From Streptomyces orinoci (GTDB lineage: Bacteria; Actinomycetota; Actinomycetes; Streptomycetales; Streptomycetaceae), in NCBI RefSeq assembly GCF_003121295.1, contig NZ_PHNC01000032.1, positions 57,704-121,703 of the forward strand: a stretch of DNA of 64,000 bases, in the 5' to 3' direction. Under the pieces are notes generated by a model. The model did no database searches, was not told the origin of the DNA, and worked only from the letters and a program-made list of their open reading frames with translations. Made by a program: the position numbers and the translations under genes. This document shows positions 59,540-64,000 of this stretch, in pieces; position 1 is the stretch's first letter; each line of letters starts with the position of its first letter.

Positions 59540-62095
59540 ATGGACACCGAGGGCATGTACGGGGCGCGGCATGGTGCGGTCCCTCGTCCGATGGCGGATG
59601 CGCCGGGGACGGATGCGCCGATGGCGGACGCACCGATGGCGGAGGTTCCGGTACCGCGGACCGGGGCCCCGGTGGAGGGCGTGGTGCGACCGCGGACGGC
59701 GCCCCCCATGCCCGGCGAAGCCCCGCCGCCACCGCCGTTCGTCTCCTGGCTCCGCGCCCCGCGCACGGCGCCGCGGCCCGGCGTGTGGGCGTATGAACAC
59801 CGGCCGCGCCCGGCGCGCGAACCGAACCGGGTCCCGGGGCGGCAGCTGATCAGCGGGGCGGTGATTGCCTTTCTCTGCGGGTGGCTGCTGTGGTCCCTGC
59901 TCTGGAACGGGTTCCTGGGGCCGTACTGGACCTGGCCGTTGCGGGCGATGATGCCCGGCTCCTGGGATCAGAGCACCCGCGAGTACTACGTGGCCTCCTA
60001 CGCCTACTACGCCCTCTTCGTGGTCGCCCTGGCGGTGGTTTTCGGCCGCATCGGCCGCTGGCCCGAGCTGGGGCGCCGCTACCTGATGCCGCCATGGCGC
60101 CGGGCCATGGAGCGGCTGCTGGGGCCGGCCCGCGAGTTCGCCGCCGCCCGCTGGCCCCGGCTGCTGGTGCGCCCGCGGCCGGAACTCATCCCCAGCCGGC
60201 AGCTCCTCGTCCGCGCCGGGCTGGCCTTCGCCGGGGTCTGGGTGGTGTGGGCACTGTGCTGGAACGGGGCGGTGGGCGACGGCTGGATGTGGCCGCTGGA
60301 GACCTTCGCCCCCGAGTCCTGGCGCCGGTCGGTCGCCGCCTGGCTGTACGCCTCGTACACCTACTATGTCCTGTTCACCCTCTTCCTCCTGGCCATCGCC
60401 CGACGCGTGGGCCATTGGCGAGAGCTGATGCGCCGTTACGGGGGCGAGGGGCAGGAGCGGCAACCCGCCCCGGTTAAGCACCCGAAGAACAACGAGCACC
60501 CCGCCACGCAGCCGCGGCAGGATCCCGCCGAGTGGCCCCAGCTGCGCGCCCATGGGGCGCACGACGCCGCCGACCGCCTGATGGCCGAAGCCTGGGCCGG
60601 GCGGATGAACGACGTGGACCACGCCCGTATCGAGCACGCCTGGCAGTCCGTACGGCAGCGCCCCGGACGGCTCGCCGGATTCACCGACACCGTGCTGCGG
60701 CATGGGGCCGCCGCCTACCTCCACCCCTCCGGCGAACGCGACCTGCCGCTGCGCTCGGCGCGGCACGACCTGGTCACCTCCCAGGTCCGCATCGGCACCG
60801 CCGCCGACGAGGAGCGCAACCCCTATGAGCACCGGGGTGCCGGGTGCGCCCTGGACCCCGGTCTGCTGGGCACCTCGCTGCTGGCCGTCGGCCCACCGGG
60901 CTGTGGCAAGACCGAGCGCCTGGTGCGGCCGGTACTTGAGTCGCTGTGCCTCCAGGCGCTCGCCGGACGGGCTTCGGTGGTGGCCGTCGGAGCGGCCGGT
61001 TCCGCCCTGGCGCCCGATGACGCCTTCGATGTGGTGGTGAAGATCGGACGGCCGGACTCCGCCTACGACCTCGACCTCTATGGCGGCACCGAGGATCCCG
61101 ACGAGGCCGCCGCCGTCCTCGCCGAGGGCCTGGCCGGTGACCTGGCCGAGGGCCGGCCCGGCGGTGAGGGCCGCAGGGCGGCCACCGCGCTGGCCCAGTT
61201 GCTCGGCCCCTTCCGGGCGGTGCACGGCCGCTTCCCGTCCGTACCGGAGCTGCGCGAACTTCTGGACGGCTCGGCGGACGCGGTGCGTGCCCTGCGCGAG
61301 GCGCTGACCGCTGGCGGGCATGAGGCGCAACTGCGCGAACTCGATGCCCGCGAACGGCAGTCACAGCGCCCCGGGGACCCCGCCCCGCTGCTGGCGGACC
61401 GGCTGGCGCTGCTCGACCGGCCCGCCTTCGCCCGCTTCTTCGACACCACCGACCCCAGCCGCACCTTCTCGCTGCGGGCCGTCGAACACCCGGTACGGGT
61501 CCGTATCGATCTGCCGGAACGGGGCCACGCCGAGGCGTCCAGGATGCTGGCGCGCCTGGTGCTCGCCCAGTTCACCGAGTGCGCCGTGGGGCGGGGCGAC
61601 CGCTCGCTGTTCGCCTGCCTGGTACTGGACGACGCCACCCGCACCGTCACCCCGGACTCCGTACGCGCCCTCGGCCGTTTGCGGTCGGCCAACGCCGGCG
61701 CCGTACTGACCCTCCGTACGCTCGACGACGTACCCGAGCCCCTGCGCCCCGCGCTGCTCGGCTCCGTGGGCTGCCGGATGGCGTTCTCCGGCGTGACGAC
61801 CTGGGACGGCGCGCGGTTCGCCGAGGTCTGGGGCAAGGAGTGGGTGGAGACCCGCGACGTCACCGACCGGCAGATCATCGCCCATGAGCCGTTCACCCGG
61901 GCCATGCACATCGTGCGTCACCTGGTGACCGGCCGGGCGGTCACCGCCCAGTCGGTGACGGTGCGCCGGGTGGAGCGCGAGCGCTGGTCGGCCTCGGAGC
62001 TGGCGCACGCGGTGCCCGCCGGGCACGCGGTGCTGTCGGTGACCTCGGTATGGGGCGACAGCGCGCCCCCCGTGCTGGTGGACCTCACCCGGTGA
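59540..62095 (+). CDS. Large membrane P-loop ATPase with tandemly duplicated membrane module
   Basis: An 851-aa protein from ATG 59540 after GAGGAGCGG. An A/P/M-rich N-terminus of 90 residues precedes two copies of a membrane module, about residues 101-181 and 220-300, exactly 119 residues apart (WTWPLRAMMPGSW vs WMWPLETFAPESW; YASYTYYVLF vs VASYAYYALF). The ATPase part has Walker A GPPGCGKTERLVRPVLES (451-458) and Walker B FACLVLDDATRT (about 691-702). The fold resembles TraG/VirD4-type coupling ATPases. Conserved near gabT in streptomycetes; its function is unknown. Confidence 0.88.
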   Translation: MDTEGMYGARHGAVPRPMADAPGTDAPMADAPMAEVPVPRTGAPVEGVVRPRTAPPMPGEAPPPPPFVSWLRAPRTAPRPGVWAYEHRPRPAREPNRVPGRQLISGAVIAFLCGWLLWSLLWNGFLGPYWTWPLRAMMPGSWDQSTREYYVASYAYYALFVVALAVVFGRIGRWPELGRRYLMPPWRRAMERLLGPAREFAAARWPRLLVRPRPELIPSRQLLVRAGLAFAGVWVVWALCWNGAVGDGWMWPLETFAPESWRRSVAAWLYASYTYYVLFTLFLLAIARRVGHWRELMRRYGGEGQERQPAPVKHPKNNEHPATQPRQDPAEWPQLRAHGAHDAADRLMAEAWAGRMNDVDHARIEHAWQSVRQRPGRLAGFTDTVLRHGAAAYLHPSGERDLPLRSARHDLVTSQVRIGTAADEERNPYEHRGAGCALDPGLLGTSLLAVGPPGCGKTERLVRPVLESLCLQALAGRASVVAVGAAGSALAPDDAFDVVVKIGRPDSAYDLDLYGGTEDPDEAAAVLAEGLAGDLAEGRPGGEGRRAATALAQLLGPFRAVHGRFPSVPELRELLDGSADAVRALREALTAGGHEAQLRELDARERQSQRPGDPAPLLADRLALLDRPAFARFFDTTDPSRTFSLRAVEHPVRVRIDLPERGHAEASRMLARLVLAQFTECAVGRGDRSLFACLVLDDATRTVTPDSVRALGRLRSANAGAVLTLRTLDDVPEPLRPALLGSVGCRMAFSGVTTWDGARFAEVWGKEWVETRDVTDRQIIAHEPFTRAMHIVRHLVTGRAVTAQSVTVRRVERERWSASELAHAVPAGHAVLSVTSVWGDSAPPVLVDLTR

Positions 62096-62136
62096 TCCGT
62101 TACCCGGTGATCCATTGCCCGGTGGTCCGTCACCTG
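62089..62136 (+). repeat. 15-bp tandem repeat, about three copies
   Basis: acccggtgatccgtt, acccggtgatccatt and gcccggtggtccgtc follow each other across the ATPase stop codon. The first copy contains the TGA. It could form part of a transcript end or simply be slippage. Confidence 0.6.
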
Positions 62137-62241
62137 ATCGGGACGTCACTCCACCGGGCCTCGTGCTGAGGGACAATCGTTCGCAGCCGTTCAACCGGGA
62201 CGGCACGTCACCGCGATGCCCCATGCCTCACCGAAGGTGCC

Positions 62242-63801
62242 ATGCCCCCGACGCTCGCCTCCCTCGCCCAGCACTCCGCGCTGCGGCTGACCGTCCTCGC
62301 CGGAGAGGACCGGCTGGAGACCCCCGTGCGCTGGGCCCATGTCAGTGAGCTGGCCGACCCGGTGCCGTGGATGGACGGCGGCGAACTGCTGCTGACCACC
62401 GCCCTGCAGATCGACGCCACGGATCCCGGGGCCATGCGCGCTTATGTGCGCCGCCTGGTGCGGGCCGGCGTGGTGGGCCTGGGCTTCGCGGTGGGCGTGA
62501 AGTACGAGCGGGTGCCGGAGGCGCTGATCGAGGCTGCCGAGGCGGAGGGGCTGCCGCTGCTGGAGGTGCCCCGCCGCACGCCCTTCATCGCCATCAGCAA
62601 GGCCGTCTCCGCGGCCATCGCCGCCGACCAGTACCGCGCCGTGACGGCAGGCTTCGAGGCGCAGCGGGAGCTGACCAAGGCGGCGGTCGGCGCGGACGGG
62701 CCCGCCGCGCTGCTGGCCCGGCTTGCCGCGCACCTGAACGGCTGGGCCGCGCTCTATGACGCCTCGGGCACGGTGGTGGCGGCCGCGCCGGACTGGGCCG
62801 CCCGCCGCGCCGCCCGGCTGGGCCCCGATGTGGAACGGCTGCGCCGCCGGCAGGCCCCGGCCAGTGCGGTGGTGGGGCCGGCCGAGGAGGACGGTGACCG
62901 GGTCGAGCTGCAGTCCCTGGGTTCGGGGCGGCACGCGCGAGGGGTGCTGGCGGTGGGCACCGGTGCCCCGCTGGGCACGGCCGAGCGCTATGCGGTGCAT
63001 TCGGCGGTCGCGCTGCTCACCCTGGCCACCGAGCGCTCCCGCGCGCTGCGCGAGGCGGAACAGCGGCTGGGCACGGCGGTGCTGAACATGCTCCTGTCCG
63101 GGGAGCCGGAGCACGCCCGGTCGGTGGCCGGGGAGCTGTACGGCTCGCTGCTGGACGCGCCCTTCCGGCTGCTCCTCGCCGAGGCGCTGCCCGCCGCCGC
63201 GGAACCGGAGAGCGCCGATCCGCTGGCCTTGCTGGCCGACGCGATGGAGACCGCCGCAGGCCGCGCGGGCGAGCCGGTGCTGGCTGTCCCGGACGGCCCC
63301 AGGCTGGTGGTCCTCGCCCCCGATGGCGGGGCCGCGGTCGCCGCCTGTGCGGCGCTGGCGCCCGCGGGGGAGGAGGCCGAACTCACGCTCGCCATCGGCC
63401 TGTCCGCCCCGGCGGGCCCGGCCGGCGCGGCGGCCGCCTACCGTCAGGCCGAGCAGGCGCTGTCGGTCGCCCGCCGCCGGGGACGGCTGCTGGTGGAGCA
63501 CGAGGAGATGGCGGCGGGCTCGGTGCTGCCCCTGCTGGCCGACGACGCGGTACGGGCCTTCGCGGACGGCCTGCTGCGGGCACTGTACGAGCACGACGCC
63601 ACGGGGCGCGGCGACCTCGTCGCCTCGCTGCGGGCCTGGCTGTCCCGGCACGGCCAGTGGGACGCGGCCGCCGCCGATCTGGGAGTGCACCGCCACACGC
63701 TGCGCTACCGGATGCGGCGGGTGGAGGAGATCCTGGGCCGCTCGCTGGACGACCCCGATGTGCGCATGGAGCTGTGGCTGGCCCTCAAGGCGAGCAGCTA
63801 G
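62242..63801 (+). CDS. PucR family transcriptional regulator
   Basis: A 519-aa regulator. The N-terminal PucR domain (LRLTVLAGEDRLETPVRWAHVSE, GGELLLTTALQI) is followed by a middle sensory region and a C-terminal helix-turn-helix of the PucR/CdaR type (WDAAAADLGVHRHTLRYRMRRVEEILGR, about residues 473-500). PucR relatives control purine or amine catabolism. Proximity to gabT and the polyamine genes suggests it could activate GABA or polyamine use. GAAGGTGCC precedes the ATG. Confidence 0.93.
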   Translation: MPPTLASLAQHSALRLTVLAGEDRLETPVRWAHVSELADPVPWMDGGELLLTTALQIDATDPGAMRAYVRRLVRAGVVGLGFAVGVKYERVPEALIEAAEAEGLPLLEVPRRTPFIAISKAVSAAIAADQYRAVTAGFEAQRELTKAAVGADGPAALLARLAAHLNGWAALYDASGTVVAAAPDWAARRAARLGPDVERLRRRQAPASAVVGPAEEDGDRVELQSLGSGRHARGVLAVGTGAPLGTAERYAVHSAVALLTLATERSRALREAEQRLGTAVLNMLLSGEPEHARSVAGELYGSLLDAPFRLLLAEALPAAAEPESADPLALLADAMETAAGRAGEPVLAVPDGPRLVVLAPDGGAAVAACAALAPAGEEAELTLAIGLSAPAGPAGAAAAYRQAEQALSVARRRGRLLVEHEEMAAGSVLPLLADDAVRAFADGLLRALYEHDATGRGDLVASLRAWLSRHGQWDAAAADLGVHRHTLRYRMRRVEEILGRSLDDPDVRMELWLALKASS

Positions 63802-64000
63802 CCCCGCGCAGAGGCCGATCCGGGAAGCGGGTACGCCACAGGCGGCCGCAGGACGCCTTGTGCCCGCGCCGGCCGTCGCGCCGCGGATCTCCGCCCAGGA
63901 TTCGTCCGCCTCACAGCACACGGCTCGCTTCTCAAGGCGCCCCCGCCTCGGTCTCCTGGCCCCGTCCCCCACCCCATGGGGCCGTTTCGGCCCGGGCCCC
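63802..64000. other. Window end, no feature seen
   Basis: No gene is recognisable in the last 199 bp. A CCCCATGGGG palindrome at 63972-63981 belongs to the motif family seen in other gaps. Confidence 0.5.

Overview
This window is a high-GC chromosomal segment whose gene order closely follows the conserved core of Streptomyces chromosomes: nsdA, amtB-glnK-glnD, ffh, rpsP-khpA-rimM-trmD-rplS, four tandem signal peptidases, dprA, whiG, rpsB-tsf-pyrH-frr-cdsA, rlmN, then polyamine genes. The sporulation sigma factor WhiG, the developmental regulator NsdA, the run of four type I signal peptidases and frequent GTG/TTG starts all point to Streptomyces or a close relative. No tRNA, rRNA or CRISPR array was seen.

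Layout. 1-7.0 kb: a partial prim-pol domain protein, NsdA, and the nitrogen operon amtB-glnK-glnD behind a probable GlnR site. 7.0-15.2 kb: the protein export and translation block (ffh, a methyltransferase, an archaeal/eukaryotic-type prolyl-tRNA synthetase, a SprT-like protein, rpsP-khpA-rimM-trmD-rplS). 15.2-22.4 kb: four signal peptidase genes, NUDIX, DUF2469, YraN, ComM/YifB and the first part of dprA. 22.355-26.783 kb: a 4.43-kb Tn554-like element (TnpA and TnpB tyrosine recombinases plus a TnpC-like DUF6262 protein) that splits dprA exactly. It has perfect 13-bp terminal inverted repeats and 6-bp direct repeats. 26.8-35.8 kb: the 3' part of dprA, whiG, a TetR regulator, an M23 peptidase with an odd antisense tail, rpsB-tsf-pyrH-frr-cdsA and rlmN. 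35.8-39.7 kb: a TPP riboswitch and a thiamine ABC transporter (thiB-thiP-thiQ). 39.7-40.3 kb: a degenerate tandem-repeat block between convergent genes. 40.3-43.4 kb: a DMT-type membrane protein and an ABC pair with a degenerate ATPase.

43.6-63.8 kb is largely a polyamine/GABA region: Lrp regulator and aminotransferase divergent from an aminobutyraldehyde dehydrogenase and a PotD lipoprotein; then GDPD, adenosine deaminase, a DUF4190-type membrane protein and a NADAR protein; then potABC with a FAD amine oxidase; a PAP2 phosphatase; gabT; a large membrane P-loop ATPase with a duplicated membrane module; and a PucR regulator. Inferred flow: polyamines enter through PotABC(D), are oxidised or transaminated to 4-aminobutanal or its gamma-glutamyl form, become GABA through the dehydrogenase, and then succinic semialdehyde through GabT. 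A shared 12-mer upstream of both polyamine operons hints at common control.

The most striking observations are the element inserted in a conserved dprA codon, the 119-residue tandem duplication in the 851-aa ATPase, the ABC ATPase lacking several catalytic residues, the M23 gene running antisense through tetR into whiG, and recurrent GCCCCATG-type palindromes and repeats in intergenic DNA.
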